Counted from the first letter of the stretch, positions 12,029 through 24,551 are shown. The stretch is DNA of 64,000 nt from Fragum whitleyi (GCA_948146395.1 OX411544.1:52019933-52083932), one strand, 5' to 3'. The notes: generated by a model not told the origin, from the sequence alone. Made by a program: numbers and translations.

Positions 12029-12966
12029 CCGCTTGCAGGCTACGTTTACGGCCGAGTTCAGAACGGATAACGGGGCCACTCACTTGCTGAGCCCCGGTTT
12101 TGGCCAAGACAAGTCTTTTTCTCAACGGAGCCTCAGTTGGCTTGCACACTGATTAACGGTATCGATTTAACCGTTTAAATCCCGGGTTCAGCCAAACCTA
12201 CTCCTTAGGTGGTTTGTTTGGGCCAGACTTTTATATTTTTATATGAATAATTCTTAAATTATGTATTGGTAATATAAAGTTGATTTGATTTTTGAAATCA
12301 TTTTATACTGGATTTTAAAATTAAGTGTCGGTAAAATATTGCTATCTGTGAATAGAAAAGAATTATAAGAATATACTTTGACAAGATTGCTTAAATTTCA
12401 TATGCTGGCATAAATAATTACATCGCAGTGATAAAAGTCTTACGACTTAGTTATCAATTTAGAGTTATGATAATGCTTGGTTAGAATTTTCTATGTAGGG
12501 ATGCTTGAGTATTTTTTTGTCAATTTAGGTAATGATTCAAAAGATAAAAGTCTAATTTTGATACAATCACACATGTATTGTTCGACGAAAAGATAAAAAA
12601 CGTTTACAAATTGCCATTGGAAACTAGAATATATTGAACTACATATAAGAGTAAAAGTTCTTGTTCCCTTCGTAGAAAAACGTAACTACATTTATTTCTT
12701 AATGTAAAATTAACTTGGTTTTCAATACACGTGCGAACTGGTACGTTTTAGCGGTTAATTTTCGCATTGACTCGAGCCATTAACTAGAGAATAATTCACA
12801 ACAATACAGGGTATAGCTCAATCCTAGGCTTGGTTGAGCCCTGGATCAAAACCGTTATGGCAAATAGTCATGAAGTCGAGATCATCTCGGGTTCAAGTCC
12901 GGCTTATCTGAACTCGGATTCAACGTGTTTTTACAGTTTGAGCCACACAGTAGCCTGCAAGCGGAC
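12029..12966. mobile_element. Inverted-repeat element with CCGCTTGCAGGCTAC ends
   Basis: CCGCTTGCAGGCTAC on the left is mirrored perfectly by GTAGCCTGCAAGCGG on the right, and a second shared block CGAGTTCAGA lies just inside. It contains tRNA-like B-box sequences near 12185 (GGGTTCAGCC) and 12892 (GGGTTCAAGTCC). No protein is encoded. The element class is unknown. Confidence 0.6.
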
Positions 12967-13084
12967 AAAAGAGTAATGACCTCTACCCATAAATGGTCAC
13001 ATTTTTAATATCATCACAATATTTTTTTATAAATTGATAAAGGCTCGCTCAAGGATTATTCCAGTGAAATTTGGTTGATGTTAT

Positions 13085-13276
13085 CAATTTTGCGTGAGAA
13101 ATTCGAGAGGCAGTGGAATCCCTTTTTTAAGGGTTTTCATCCACTGCTACCCATTTACAACTGGGTGGACTGAAGTTTCTTGTCCAATGAAACACCTCGC
13201 TGTCACCAGGACTCGAACCCATGACCTTCGGATCAGGAGACCGACGCTTTAACCTCTGAGCCATCGAGGCAGACTC
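13085..13276 (-). mobile_element. SINE family B with tRNA-like head
   Basis: On the minus strand the head reads GCCTCGATGGCTCAGAGG, then a B box GGGTTCGAGTCC, like a tRNA gene, followed by a body with CAGTGGATGAAAACCC-type text. Related copies are at 51560-51740, 55480-55610 and 63540-63790. It interrupts the Helitron-like copy around it. Confidence 0.72.
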
Positions 13277-13407
13277 ATCCAGTAGTTTCTGAGAAGATTT
13301 TTAAAGAATAAAAGTTTCGACACGGACATATTGACGCACGGACGGACGCACGACGGACACAGCGCCATGACAATAGTCCTAGTGGTCTCGGCCAGTGGAG
13401 CTAAATT

Positions 13408-14134
13408 AGACTGGATTTTGTAATCGTCGAGTGGAGATCCTTGCTAGACTTTTTATTAGACTTCAGTCAAAAATTTAATTGTACGGAATAGTGTATCAAA
13501 ATTGTAAGTTAGGGCCTAATTTCAAGACGTTCCTCCAGCTTTCCTCGACTCGAACTGCTAAAAATAATCATGGTGCGTGCAGCCTGTTTCCTGAACGATT
13601 TCATGGCTAAGGACGGATTGATATTCAGGGCGTAAGGTAGATTCGAGGCCACTCGATAAAAAGAGGGTTTCTCGAGGATCAGCGATCAGTCCTTCAACGT
13701 CACTCAATCACGCGTTTGAGAATACCACTATAAAACAATAATTATCAATGAAACCTTTACCTTTCTTGCTGCATAGTTTTCGTATACAATAAAGCCGACA
13801 ACTCTAAAAATTTTGCACGATTTAAGTAGAGATATTTTTCGGAAATTGCGAATTTGAAAATATGTATAGATTTGAAAATTTCGATCGAAAAAATGAATTC
13901 GAAAAAGTTGAAATTCGTTATCTCTTTCATTCATTGACGTATTTGGCTGAAATCTTGTAAGAAAAAAAATCTTTTTTTTGTTTTGGAACATATACATGAG
14001 TTAGAGTTCATAAATAATAAAATTATTTAAAAATTCCTTTGTCCACAGAAATGTCCCATAATGGTGAAAAATCTTACTTTAATTTAAATTAATTGAATTT
14101 TCAATCCAGTATCATGGTATTCTTATGAGACCAG
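13408..14134. other. No recognisable feature
   Basis: AT-rich. The 89-residue minus frame at 13728-13997 is rich in Phe, Ile and Lys and looks like a chance frame. Confidence 0.45.
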
Positions 14135-14319
14135 GGGCCAGTTTCATCAAAAGATTTAGGACGTATTTATGTCTTACCTATGCCCTACTACATATTTAGT
14201 ACAAAAATCACGTATCACCAATTTATCAATTCCTATGTAAATTGATTGTAGTTGTAACTGTTTCCAAAGTCATCAGTAAGACAGTTTGATGTCCTAAATG
14301 TTTTGATGAAACTGGTCCC
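14135..14319. mobile_element. 185-bp TIR element, GGGCCAGTTTCATCAAAA ends
   Basis: The left GGGGCCAGTTTCATCAAAAG, ATTTAGGAC is mirrored by GTCCTAAATGTTTTGATGAA, ACTGGTCCC at the right. Inverted ends are about 28 bp. Non-coding MITE-like element. Confidence 0.72.
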
Positions 14320-15055
14320 AGCTATGCGTTCAAGATGATGAAACGGTGCGAACTGTTTCCAAATTATACCCCGCTTTGCACGTGCATTTGCGGACGAAGC
14401 AGGGTACACTTAACAAAAAGTTTGCTCCGTTATGTCTTCCCGAACGCAGGGCAGGTTATAGTGGAAGCATATTGACCTAAACCTGGCCTTTGTGATTTAA
14501 ATAAAATTAAATATCGGTCGTTTCTCCTCGGCAAAACACGACTTATCTGCGGAATCCAAACGTAAAGTTGGATTGCACTTGTTAGCTTTGTTAACCCGTT
14601 ATCGCACATGCTGTTCACTGTAACGGCGATATTTGAACTAGTGAATCTATACATAAATTGAGTTTCTTATTTAAAAACTTTTAGATGCGGGTGAGAAAAA
14701 TATAAATTTTCAAATTTCTTTAAATGTGTTTTGGATGGAAATGTAATGAAATCCCCTCTCTCAGTCGCATTAATTGTTTTTGAAATCGAATCGTCTGCAA
14801 CATGACTAGGCGCCCCGTAAATAGGTAAACTACTAACTCCACGCATACCTGTAATTTGTGCAGTATATAACGGAATGTCCAAGCTTGATCGTCACGTGCC
14901 GAAGTATCTTCGAAATTTATTCATGTGCCTAATTATTTATTCTGTATAAAGGTCAGGTTCAAGTTAATATGCGCCCGCTATACCAATAACCTGGCATTCA
15001 AAAGAGATTGGTTTATGATAAGATGTGATTTAGAAGTATTCACACCGAGTATCGT
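14320..15055. other. No recognisable feature
   Basis: Short frames on the minus strand (14430-14654, 14667-14882) show no motif or splice context. Confidence 0.45.
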
Positions 15056-15513
15056 AGTTATCCAAGGATAAATTAAGTGAAATTTGGTTGATATCCATCT
15101 GTAAGATTATGAGAAAATGATTTTCCGAGTTTCGACTATATCACATATAGAGAAATTACCTCCGCCCAAAAAAGAGACAGTTTTCATCTTATCACATAAC
15201 TTTTTTAGACTGATAAAGGGTCACCAAAGGATCATTACAGTGAACTTTCGTTGAGATCCATAGCTTAGATTATGAGAAAAGTCACATATTACCATATATG
15301 AAAATTAGCCGCGAAAAATTAAAGCCCTGTTTTTCATTGGATAAAAAATCTTTGAACAGCTTTGAAAGAAGGTCAACCAAGGACCATTCGTGTGAAGTTT
15401 GGTTGAAATCCATCCAATAATTTGATTTTTAACGGACGGACGCACGGACGGACGTATGAGGACACAGTGCCATGGAAATAACCCATGTGACCTTCTGCCA
15501 GTGTCGCTAAAAT
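15056..15513 (+). mobile_element. 5'-truncated Helitron-like CTAGAAAGCC-family copy
   Basis: Two core units, the GACGGACGCACGGACGGACG tract at about 15434, and a degraded 3' hairpin ending GCCAGTGTCGCTAAAA. Confidence 0.7.
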
Positions 15514-16140
15514 CGAAATCCACAAACTCTTTGTGTAAATTCTTAAAGTTATCTGCCATTTTTGTTGACTGGGGTTGCTTACAAGCTTACAAATCAATCA
15601 TACAAAAATACCGTTCGGGATAAGTGAGCTGCTTTTCCAATCCTGAACGCAGGGCTGGTTACACTCATGATCCATCCAGATTTCAACATATACATGTATA
15701 TTGTGCCGGACAACTTTAATTTAGATTTTAAGAATAAAGTATAAGGGCCGTCAATTTATTCTACGATCCAAAGTGAACGGCAATTTACAGGCTGTGGACT
15801 TTAAGAAATCGTTCTTAAATATCTGCTTGCGATAAATAACATTCGACTGGAAATTCGCAAAAGAGGTAGAAAAACTCCGGTACAAAGTTTAATGACCTGC
15901 CCCTATAGACCAATCTCAGGTTGTAGGGCTTCAAAGATATCACAAGACGTACACGTTATCGACAATATGCCGAGGCTTTAGCAATACGTACGTATTTCCA
16001 AACGCAGTCGACTAATAGATCAAGATTATGTCGTAAAATAACATATGATTGGACCATATTTGTGACCTCTTTAGTGTAAACAAAAAATTGTCATTAAGGC
16101 CTCTTTTCCTGTGATATGGCACGGATCCTTCCCATTTTCG
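15514..16140. other. No recognisable feature
   Basis: Nothing recognised. An inexact copy of ...GAACGCAGGGCTGGTTA occurs both here (about 15647) and at about 14443. Confidence 0.4.
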
Positions 16141-16521
16141 ATAGGGTTCATCCTTGTGACCTGACAAACATTCTGACAAAGTTTCATGAAGATTGGATCA
16201 TAATTGTTTCCTCTAATGTGTAAACACTTAAATCGTTGACGTCTGACGACGGACGAGTCACGACAGACATTCTATGATCACAAAAGCCCTTCTTGAGCAC
16301 AATGTGCTCGGATGAGCTTAAAGGCCATAACTTGCACAAATTGCATCTACAGTTATCCTCTTGATAACATAGACTGCTCCTTTGATGGTCAACATTTAAG
16401 CCAAGTTTCAAGTAAATAAGTCAAAAATACCAGAGATATCACATAAAGTCTAAGTCTACGCTCAAAGACAACAACAACAACATCAAAGTTATAGCAATAC
16501 CTTAGGTTTCTGTGAAAATAG
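16141..16521 (+). mobile_element. Two abutting Helitron-like fragments
   Basis: The first ends with GAGCACAATGTGCTC and GGATGAGCTTAAA near 16320. The second carries ATTTGCATCTACAGTTATCC-like text shared with the element at 3201-3495 and ends near AGGCAAGCTAA. Confidence 0.55.
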
Positions 16522-16633
16522 GCAAGCTAATAAATATTATTCTTAACCATCTAATTGTGTGGTGTCAATTTCATATAAGCTAGACTACCCCTATTACTTT
16601 GCTACATGTTTCCAAAAGGCCTTTCCAAAAACT

Positions 16634-16842
16634 CCTTATAATTTGGACCATTTTTAAACTTTGCAAAAAGATTACAGGCAATGGGTAAATAAAATTCACA
16701 TCAAACATATCAATTTATTTGCTGCTGTACTTTTGTTCTTATAATTTGGATCATTTTTAAACTTTGCAAAAAGATTACAGGCAATGGGTAAATAAAATAC
16801 ACATCAAACTTTTCAATATATTTGCTGCTGTACTTTGGAATA
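16634..16842. repeat. Tandem duplication of about 103 bp
   Basis: AAACTTTGCAAAAAGATTAC and GGCAATGGGTAAATAAAA occur twice with an offset of about 103 bp, with few differences between the copies. Confidence 0.8.
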
Positions 16843-16924
16843 AAAATAACAGAGGAGTCAGTGGCATAGAACTCAAAGATACGAATTAAAATGGGAGGGG
16901 GGGTGGAAGGGGGATGTGCCTTAG

Positions 16925-18026
16925 GGCTCAAAATAGGCCCCGCCCTGCCACGCCCATATTAATGGGCCAATCATAATTTCTTGAACAATTTAAGTTAAGA
17001 GTCACCCATGGAACACTTGGGTAAAGTTTCATTGAAATTGGCCCAGTGGTTTAGGAGGAGATGTGGTTCAAAGAACAATTTAAGTAAAGGGTCACCCAAG
17101 GAACATACATGCCAAGTTTCATTGAAATTGGACCAATTGTTAGGGAATAGAAGATTTTTAAAGATTTCAAAGTGAAAAAATGCCCTGCCCTGCCACGCCC
17201 ATATTTGGGGCTCAATCAAGATTTTTTGAACAATTTAAGAAAAGGGTCACCCAAGGAACATTTCTACCAAGTTTCGTTGAAATCCGCCCATTGGTTTTGG
17301 AGGCGAAGATGTTTGAATAGTTTACACACGGACGGACGGACGCATGCATGCACGATGGACCATGACAATAGCTCGCTGGCCTTCAGCCAGCAAAGCTTAA
17401 AACAACAGACTTTAATTTGTCCATCTGAATTTATTTTATTTAATTTTTGGTAAATTTTCAACCTTTCTGTTACCATGACAACCAGAGCTAATGATGGAAT
17501 GGGAGCTTTATCAATGGAACATCTCTGCCAAGATGCAGCTTTATTGGTCCAGTGATTTAGGAGGAGAAGAATTTTTTCTTACAATTTAGCTATTTCCCGT
17601 CTTTCAGTTACCATGGAAACCAGTGTTTTTTATGAAATCAACAACTTAAGCAACCTTTATCCAAGGAACATTTTCCTTCCTTTTCTTAGATTTCTGCAAT
17701 TTTCTACTTTGTGTTACCATGGCAACCAGAGTTTTTTAGTGAATTTTAATCCTAAAGCTAGTTTGGACGAGGTTGATCCCTGCCAACTTTCAGCTTGACT
17801 AACCCAGTGGTTTAGGAGGAGAGGATTTTAAAGAAATTGTTGGCAGGCACAAGGATGAACGGACAAACGATGGATGAACTAAAGACACTGAGTTGTCAAA
17901 ATAGCTCAAGTTGAGCACTTAATGCTCAGGTGAGCACAAAATGATCTAACTCATGGACACAACCACACGCAACAGACAAAGCACCATGATAATAGCCCCA
18001 GTGGCCTTCGGCCAGTTGAGGTTAAA
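16925..18026 (+). mobile_element. Helitron-like copies of a GCCACGCCCAT family
   Basis: Tandem units with CAAGTTTCATTGAAATTGG and TGGTTTAGGAGGAGA. A GGACGGACGGACGCATGC tract leads to a first 3' hairpin, GCTGGCCTTCAGCCAGC plus AAAGCTTAAAA, near 17402. A second run ends with GGCCTTCGGCCAGTTGAGG near 18020. Related minus-strand sequence is at 43099-43640. Confidence 0.65.
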
Positions 18027-18202
18027 ATAGTTGAAACAACAGATCAAACATCTCTCGAAGACAGTCAGAAAATCCTTTTTATTACAATAGTATTCTAGCT
18101 CCTTTGATAAAATATATCAAGGACAATACTAGATAAGAATAATCTAAATATGCCATTATTCACTCAGCTGACATGTTTTTTTCAAAGCAAAGCATGGTAT
18201 TA

Positions 18203-18571
18203 CATTCGGAACATCACTCGGCCATTTTCGTAAACTGTAACAGACCTCCGATATATGTAAGGCGGATGAGTATGTAACAAAATCGTGTATTTTGTTACAG
18301 GGAAACAGTGTAAAAAAACTAGCACTGTAGATTTATATCTTTTAAGTAAATAACGGCTGAAAAATCTAAATTTTGAGAATGACAAATCAGCCGTTATTTA
18401 AGAATCTAAAGATATTCATATTAGGATACGATGGTTTCACGTCAGTGACTTAAACAAGTAGCGTTGGTGACGTCGAATGTTGTCACTTACAGTTTCGAGG
18501 GCTAACTTCCTTTTACCTGACGTCATCGAGCTTTTCCAAGGTTTTCCCGTAATTTTCAAAGATAGTCTGTC
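18203..18571 (-). mobile_element. Truncated copy of the CATTCGGAAC TIR element
   Basis: One end (CATTCGGAACATCACTCGGC) is present, and the body matches the complete copy at 21626-22069 in reverse orientation. It breaks off after GATAGTCTGTC, so the second end is lost. Confidence 0.75.
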
Positions 18572-18748
18572 AACACATGGTAATAAAGAGTGACAAAAAT
18601 TCTAAAAATTCCAAAAGTTGTGATGGAAAAACAGTTACAAATCTATGAAAAGCCTTGGGGAGAGTGATAAATTTCTGTCACTCTCCATGCCACTGTTTTT
18701 AGATTTGTCCTTAAATATAGTGACCTCCAGCTAGCATAGCTAAATAAA

Positions 18749-19989
18749 CAAGAAAGCCAATGGCCTTTCAACACTCACCTGATGCAAATAGGTGACAAAG
18801 TGTCAACACTACTCATTTGAAATTCATTACTGACTTTACGTAAGTCAAAGATATCAAAAACAGAAACATTTCGGTCAAATATATTCCCTCTTAAGTACTA
18901 AAAAATTTTTTTTTTGAGATTTGAAGGTGTCCTAGTTTTTGTCCCTCTTTCTAACTTGTCAAGACAAACATTCTGAGCAAGTTGCACAATTTTCAATCCA
19001 AGAGTACACACAAAGATATTCATAGATTTGACCTCTTAAACCCATCTTTGACCCCAATTGACCCAATTTTGAACTTGACCTGGATTTCATATAGACAAAT
19101 ATTCTGACCAAATTTCAAGACTTTTAAGTAAAAAATGTGGCTTCAGCATTGTTAACAAGGTTTTTCTATAATTTGACCCAACCACACTTGACTCAATTTT
19201 GTTAATGACAAATATTCTGACCAAGTTTCATAACATCTGGGCCAGAAATGTGGCCTCTAGGATGCATACAAGGTTTTTCCATAATTTGACCTCTTGACCC
19301 CTTTTTTACACTTGATTCAAATCAAAACTAGAATGAGACAACAAATATGACCATGTTTCAAAACATTTGAGCCTAAGATTTGGCCCCTAGATTAAAAAGA
19401 AGGCTTTCCTAAAATATGACCCCTTGACCCAATTTTTTAACCCCTCTTGACCCAATTCCAAACTTGAGTGAGATTTGGGCCACAAATGTGGCTTCTAGAG
19501 CACACACAAGTTTTTTTTTCTAAAATTTGCCCCCTCTTGACCCAATTTCAAACTTGTTGGAGAATGACTGAGACAAACATTCTCACCAAGTTTCAAGACA
19601 TTTTGACCCAATTTTGGGCCTCAAGAGTGTGCACAAAGTTTTTCTAAAACTTGCTCCCATTTTTTACCCATCTTGACCAATCATTAACTTGACCAAGATT
19701 TGACTGAGACTAACATTCTTACCAAGTTTCAAGAAATTCGGGCAAAAAATATGGCCCCTAGAGTACACACAAGGTTTTTCTAAAATGTGACCCCTTGACA
19801 CCATTTTTGACCAAACTTGATCCAATTTATTGAGATTTGACTGAGACAAACATTCTGACCAAGAAATCTGGGCCAAAAATGTGGCTTCTAGAGTGCACAC
19901 AAGGTAAAAGTTGACCATGGACAACAGACGCTGGACAGCACCCAATCTCAATAGCTCACCTTAAGCACTTTTGTGCTCAGGTGAGCTAA
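18749..19989 (+). mobile_element. Helitron-like element, CAAGA/GGTGAGCTAA family
   Basis: Starts CAAGAAAGCCAATGGCCTTT (stem-loop). It has about six diverged core units (GACAAACATTCTGACCAAG, ACACACAAGG) and ends GAGCACTTTTGTGCTC, AGGTGAGCTAA. A TIR element is inserted exactly at its 3' end. Confidence 0.78.
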
Positions 19990-19994
19990 AAAAT

Positions 19995-20370
19995 CATTCC
20001 GAACACCACTCCGCAATCTAACGATCAACCTCAGATGTGCATAGAAAGAATATTTTTGAAAATTACGGGAAACCCTTGGAAAAACTCAATGACGTCCATT
20101 GAAATGGCGTTAGCCCTCGAAACTTTGAGTGAAAACATTCGACGTCATCAATGCTACTCGTTTAAGTCACTGACGTGGAACCATCAAATCCTTATGTAAA
20201 TATCTTTAGATTCTTAAATGACAGCAGAAAAAGATATAAATCTACAGTACTATTATTTCTTACACTGTTTCCGCCTTACAAAATGCACAATTTCGTTTCG
20301 TACCCATCCGCCTTGCATACATCTGAGGTCTGTTGCAGTTTACGGAAATGGCCGAGTGATCTTCCGAATG
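19995..20370. mobile_element. CATTCGGAAC TIR element, internally deleted copy
   Basis: Ends CATTCCGAACACCACT and GGCCGAGTGATCTTCCGAATG-like text. Flanks CTAAAAAAT (left) and CTAAAATAT (right) look like a 9-bp target duplication with one mismatch. It therefore landed on the last bases of the Helitron-like element before it. It is shorter than the copy at 21626 and non-coding. Confidence 0.75.
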
Positions 20371-21616
20371 CTAAAATATGTTATGATCTTCTGTGAAAAT
20401 AAATCATAATTATTGGCTATCAAAATACTTGACAATTCAAAACCATGTTGGTTATTAGAATTATGTACGGTGTGGAAGTTCAAAGAAAATGAGATTAAAA
20501 CAATTCTTTTTTTTTTTTTTTATCAAATTTATATAATCATATCACAAGTGAAGTCCAAAAGCACAAGGAGATAAACTATACAGTGTTTCTGATATACATA
20601 ACATGATCACTCCAAAACTATTCCTGACAATTGCTGTGAAATTAAAGCTAAAAGGTGCAAGCTGATGATTACAAATGATTTGCCCTTAAAGTTAGTAGAA
20701 AGCTGATGAACATTGAAAGCTTACAAAAGATTGAAAGAAGTTGCATACTTGATTTCAATCTCAAGCTGAATAGCAGCAGTTATTAAATAATCACTCCAGT
20801 CTGATGATTACAATGTTTAGTATATCGTTAGCTCATAGTGAATCAGTTGTAACTGGCCATATGATAAAGCAGTTACAACTGTTTTGCGCTAACTATGATA
20901 GTCTTTTGGGATTGTATACATAATCAAATGCCTTATATGCTTAAATAGAGTAAGGTTGGAAAAATTTCCTCTATCAAACTTACGTATGGGCCAGACAAAT
21001 TAGTTGCTCTTGAAAGTAAGTTTTAGAAATTAAAATTTTACAATGAGCAATGCCCAATTTATAAGTTTTTAAATGATTTAATAGTCTACTTCAAGAAATA
21101 AACTAAAATCCTTAGTAGGCCAGTAACTAAATACAGAGCCCAATTTCTAAATAATATAGAACACAATTTCCAAGAATGCACGAGTACTTATTAATAAGAC
21201 CACTTGGAGAGGTCAAAACATTTCAGAAAGCAAAAATAAGTTGTAATTTTTCCTGACAAATTAAAGTAGGTGACAATTGGAAGTTAATGTCCTTTTTCTT
21301 CCAAAACCTAGTAACAACAGCTTGCTTAAAGCTGTAGTTAAGAGGTTTTAGAAGAAAAAACAAAGATAAGTGCTTAACTGACTAGAAACTCTATATAGAA
21401 AATAGGAAATTGCAGGTGACAAACTGGGGGCTTCTTTATACAAAATAATTCCTACACATTTCACGGATTTAGACTAAGGGGCTAGAAGCTCAAGGCATAC
21501 TAATTTAGATTTGATGAGAGTTTGTACATGATGAAACAGTAATATACAATATATTGCACATGACACGAGATGAAGACACATATTTGCAGATCGCTGGCCC
21601 TTTGATCTCCTGTCAC
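20371..21616. other. Intergenic, one hairpin element
   Basis: A palindrome at about 20827-20907 (CAGTTGTAACTGGCC / GCAGTTACAACTGTTTTGCG) belongs to the same family as 6008-6084. A poly(T) run lies near 20510. Nothing else recognised. Confidence 0.55.
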
Positions 21617-21625
21617 TGCACACTC

Positions 21626-22069
21626 CATTCGGAACACCACTCGGCCAATCTCACGATCAACCTCGGATGTACATAGACAGACTATTTTTAAAATTACGGG
21701 AAAACCTTGGAAAAACTCTAAGACGTCACTTTAAATGGCGTTAGCCCTCGAAACTTAGAGTGAAAACATTCGACGTCACTAACGCCACTCGTTTAACTCA
21801 CTGACGTGAAACCATCGTATCCTAACAAAATATCTTTAGATTCTCAAATAACGGCTGAAAAAATCTTAATTTTTGAGAAAGATTTGTCATTCTCAAAAAT
21901 TAAGATTATTCAGTCCTTATTTACTGTAAAAGATATAAATCTACAGTGCTAGTTTTTTTTACACTGTTTCCGCCTTACAAAATGCACGATTTTGTTACAT
22001 ACCCATCCGCCTAAAATACATCCGAGTTATGTTGCAGTTAACAGAAATGGCCGAGTGATGTTCCGAATG
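21626..22069. mobile_element. Complete CATTCGGAAC TIR element with 9-bp target duplication
   Basis: 444 bp. Ends CATTCGGAACACCACTCGGC and its complement GCCGAGTGATGTTCCGAATG. A perfect 9-bp duplication, TGCACACTC, flanks it (21617-21625 and 22070-22078). Nine-base duplications are typical of Mutator-like transposons, so a MULE-type non-autonomous element is my inference. An inner palindrome (TCTTAATTTTTGAGAAAG, about 21866-21910) is also present. Confidence 0.85.
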
Positions 22070-22078
22070 TGCACACTC

Positions 22079-24545
22079 CTCAGATATTAAACCCTCGTCA
22101 TGTTGAATTAAAAAATCTACGCAATATTGCCACAAAATCAAAGTGCTGAAAGCACTGATTACACTCATTATGAGTTGGTAATATTTGAATTATTTTTAAA
22201 CTTTTCTGATTTCAAAAAGGGAAAATCAGATGGTAAAGACGAAGATCAGGCTGCACATATGTGCAGGCTGATTTTTGTCAATAGCATCTGCCAAGGCAGA
22301 AACATTCCAAGTACAGAATAAAAAGGGTTAAAAACATTATGTGTGCAAATTATTTGGTAATGGACATGAAAAAAAATAGCAAAATATTGAAGGGCTATAT
22401 TTCCGCAAGAAAGAGTGAGGTTTGAGAAACTGTTATCTCCTATCATTTTCAATGTAAAATTGATCTTTGATCACTCACTTGAAATTGCAGGTCTATACCT
22501 AAACATATTGTTCAAGGTGTAGTTAAAGTATCTACAGTTTATTCAGCCTGTAGTTAAGGTGTTAGACCCTCAGTAGTTCTTCAACATTTTGGAACTCATG
22601 ACCTTTTACAATGTTGACAGAGGTTTCCGAAAGAAATAATTAGGAAACCTCTGTTAACCCTGTTAAAGTTCCTTACTTCCTAAACGCTTCTGATCTATTA
22701 CAGGTCCACAACCTTAAGACATTCAAGTCACCCAATCAAGGAAATATCTGAAAGAAATGGCAGGAAAGATGGAGGTCAACAGTCATTCAGATATTAATTT
22801 TTACACATTATGCTAAATAACTCTATGGTACTTGCTACATGATGATTGTGATTTTGACAACTTACTGAACAAAATGTACAACTATGAATGTGTGAAATCA
22901 GAAAATGAATAGAAGAAAACTTCATGTAAATGAAAGGACTTGACTGATGAGCCTTGAATAGACAAAATTCTAAGTAAAAGAAACGGCATAATTCTAACTA
23001 AAACGCTTTAAGGGGTGTATACCCTTGATAGTACATGAAGTTTTTCTGATCTTGTATCTTATATTTCTACAGATATTCACTAAAATATATTATATTTCTA
23101 GTGAATATCTTCAGTTATTCAAGATATAGAGGATAATCGTTTATTCAGTGAAAGATTGAGTTATATTTCATTGAGCAAACAACAGAAGATATATTTTCAC
23201 AAGTGGCAGAGCCACGAGTGAAAATATATCTTTTGTTGTTCACGAAATGAAATATTGATAGATCTTACTCGAAAAACAAACGATTATTCTATTTCTTAAA
23301 TGCTAAAATGCAATGTTCATTGTGACGTCATTTATTTCGCCCCGCATAGATGACGTCAGAAAGGATGAAATGCACAATGCAGGGTATAAGTTTTTGATAA
23401 TTTCACTGCTTTTGCAGTGAGATTATCAAGTGATAATCTACCGTTATTTCTCCATAAACCACCGAAAAGCATTAATGAAATATCACAAAATGTCTTCATT
23501 TTTTGCAAAAAAATGACTACAACTAACAACTTGCACTTCACCTAGTAATGTGTTAGCTTCAAAATATTTCATAGATTGCTCTAAAACAGCAATATACTCC
23601 CAAGGTAAAATAAAAAAGAATACTGTCAAATCAAATGGCATTATCTTAATAGAAAAATCTACAAGAAAAAGGAGAATAAGAACATTATTTATTCACCATG
23701 TTAACCTATATTTCACACAACCTATGATACACAAACATACAAATTCAAACAAAATTTACACCCTTATAGATAGTTTCTCCTGGAAACAAATTGTTTTGTG
23801 AATTTAAACATAATTGACCAGTCACACAAAAATAGACAATTTTAGAAGAGCAAAAGGTATGGAATCTGCCTTATGTTCAGGATGACAAAACTGTGCAAAA
23901 CGTTTGAAATTTATACCCTGCTTTGCACAAGCACTTATGTGCAAAGCAGGGTATAATTTGCAAACAGTTTGCAGTTTTGTCATCCTTAAGTCTTCATTGA
24001 AGAACAAAATCATCAACCATATTAAACTCTCCGCAGAATGACCAGGTGTCAATAATTGTCACATTTTTCAGGGACATCAATTATCAAATAATTACTTAGT
24101 AGGTCAAGTTAAGATATGCAGATAAACTCTTTTTTATTTCATTTTCTTAAATGAAACTAAGCTTAAAATTACTACTCAGGTCAATAAAATACGTAACCTT
24201 TTCAAGAGCAACATGAACATATGTGGCATTTCCATCAACTTTATGAAGTTTGAACCCCAGACATGGGCATGAATAATTACACAGCAAACTAGGGATATCT
24301 ATAGAGTATCCAGAGAAACAATGAGTTGATATCTATATATCAAGTGTGTTAAGAAGACATTGATCAGGCTGTTCAGAGTTTTTCCTGGCACAAGCAAGAA
24401 ATTTTCGAAAAAAATCAAAGGTTTGGTGCAAGATTGTAGTAAGTGTATATACATTGTATTTACACTTACTACAGTCTTGCACCGAACCCGCGAAATGTCC
24501 TTTGTATATCTCCTTTAATTTAAATTAATATCAGGTTCACTTACC
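22079..24545. other. Region downstream of HECTD1 with several palindromes
   Basis: No gene recognised. Inverted repeats: GCCTGCACATATGTGCAGGC at about 22248; a TIR element with GGTTTCC/GGAAACC core at about 22553-22716 (shared with 49019-49208); GATATTCACTA/TAGTGAATATC at about 23090; GATATATTTTCAC/GTGAAAATATATC at about 23178; CCCTGCTTTGCACA/TGTGCAAAGCAGGG at about 23917; and TGCAAGA.TGTAGTAAGTGTA/TACACTTACTACA at about 24425. Confidence 0.55.
22553..22716. mobile_element. Small TIR element, TTAAGGT ends, copy 1
   Basis: AAGGTGTTAGACCCTC on the left is mirrored by GGTCCACAACCTT on the right. Shared text CAACATTTTGGAACTCATGA and TTAGGAAACCTC links it to the copy at 49019-49208. Non-coding. 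Confidence 0.65.
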
Positions 24546-24551
24546 TTTATT
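24546..24551 (-). terminator. Candidate poly(A) signal of HECTD1
   Basis: AATAAA on the minus strand, about 90 nt after the stop codon. It is the nearest canonical hexamer, but other T-rich candidates lie further downstream (for example around 24128). The hexamer is followed by GGTAAGT, which resembles a splice donor, so the true 3' end is uncertain. Confidence 0.3.

Larger units (their letters stand above)
11450..13407 (+). mobile_element. Helitron-like CTAGAAAGCC-family copy with nested insertions
   Basis: Core units (AAATTTGGTTGATATCCATC, GATAAAGGGTCACCC) from about 11493, the GACGGACGCACGACGGACAC tract at about 13340, and the 3' hairpin with GGCCAGTGGAGCTAA at about 13403. The 5' end is not clear. 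It is interrupted by an inverted-repeat element (12029-12966) and a SINE (about 13085-13276). Confidence 0.7.

Noticed and set aside
14430..14882. Two minus-strand frames of 71 and 74 residues in the same region
   Set aside because: No splice link in frame and no recognised domain. Length is expected by chance.
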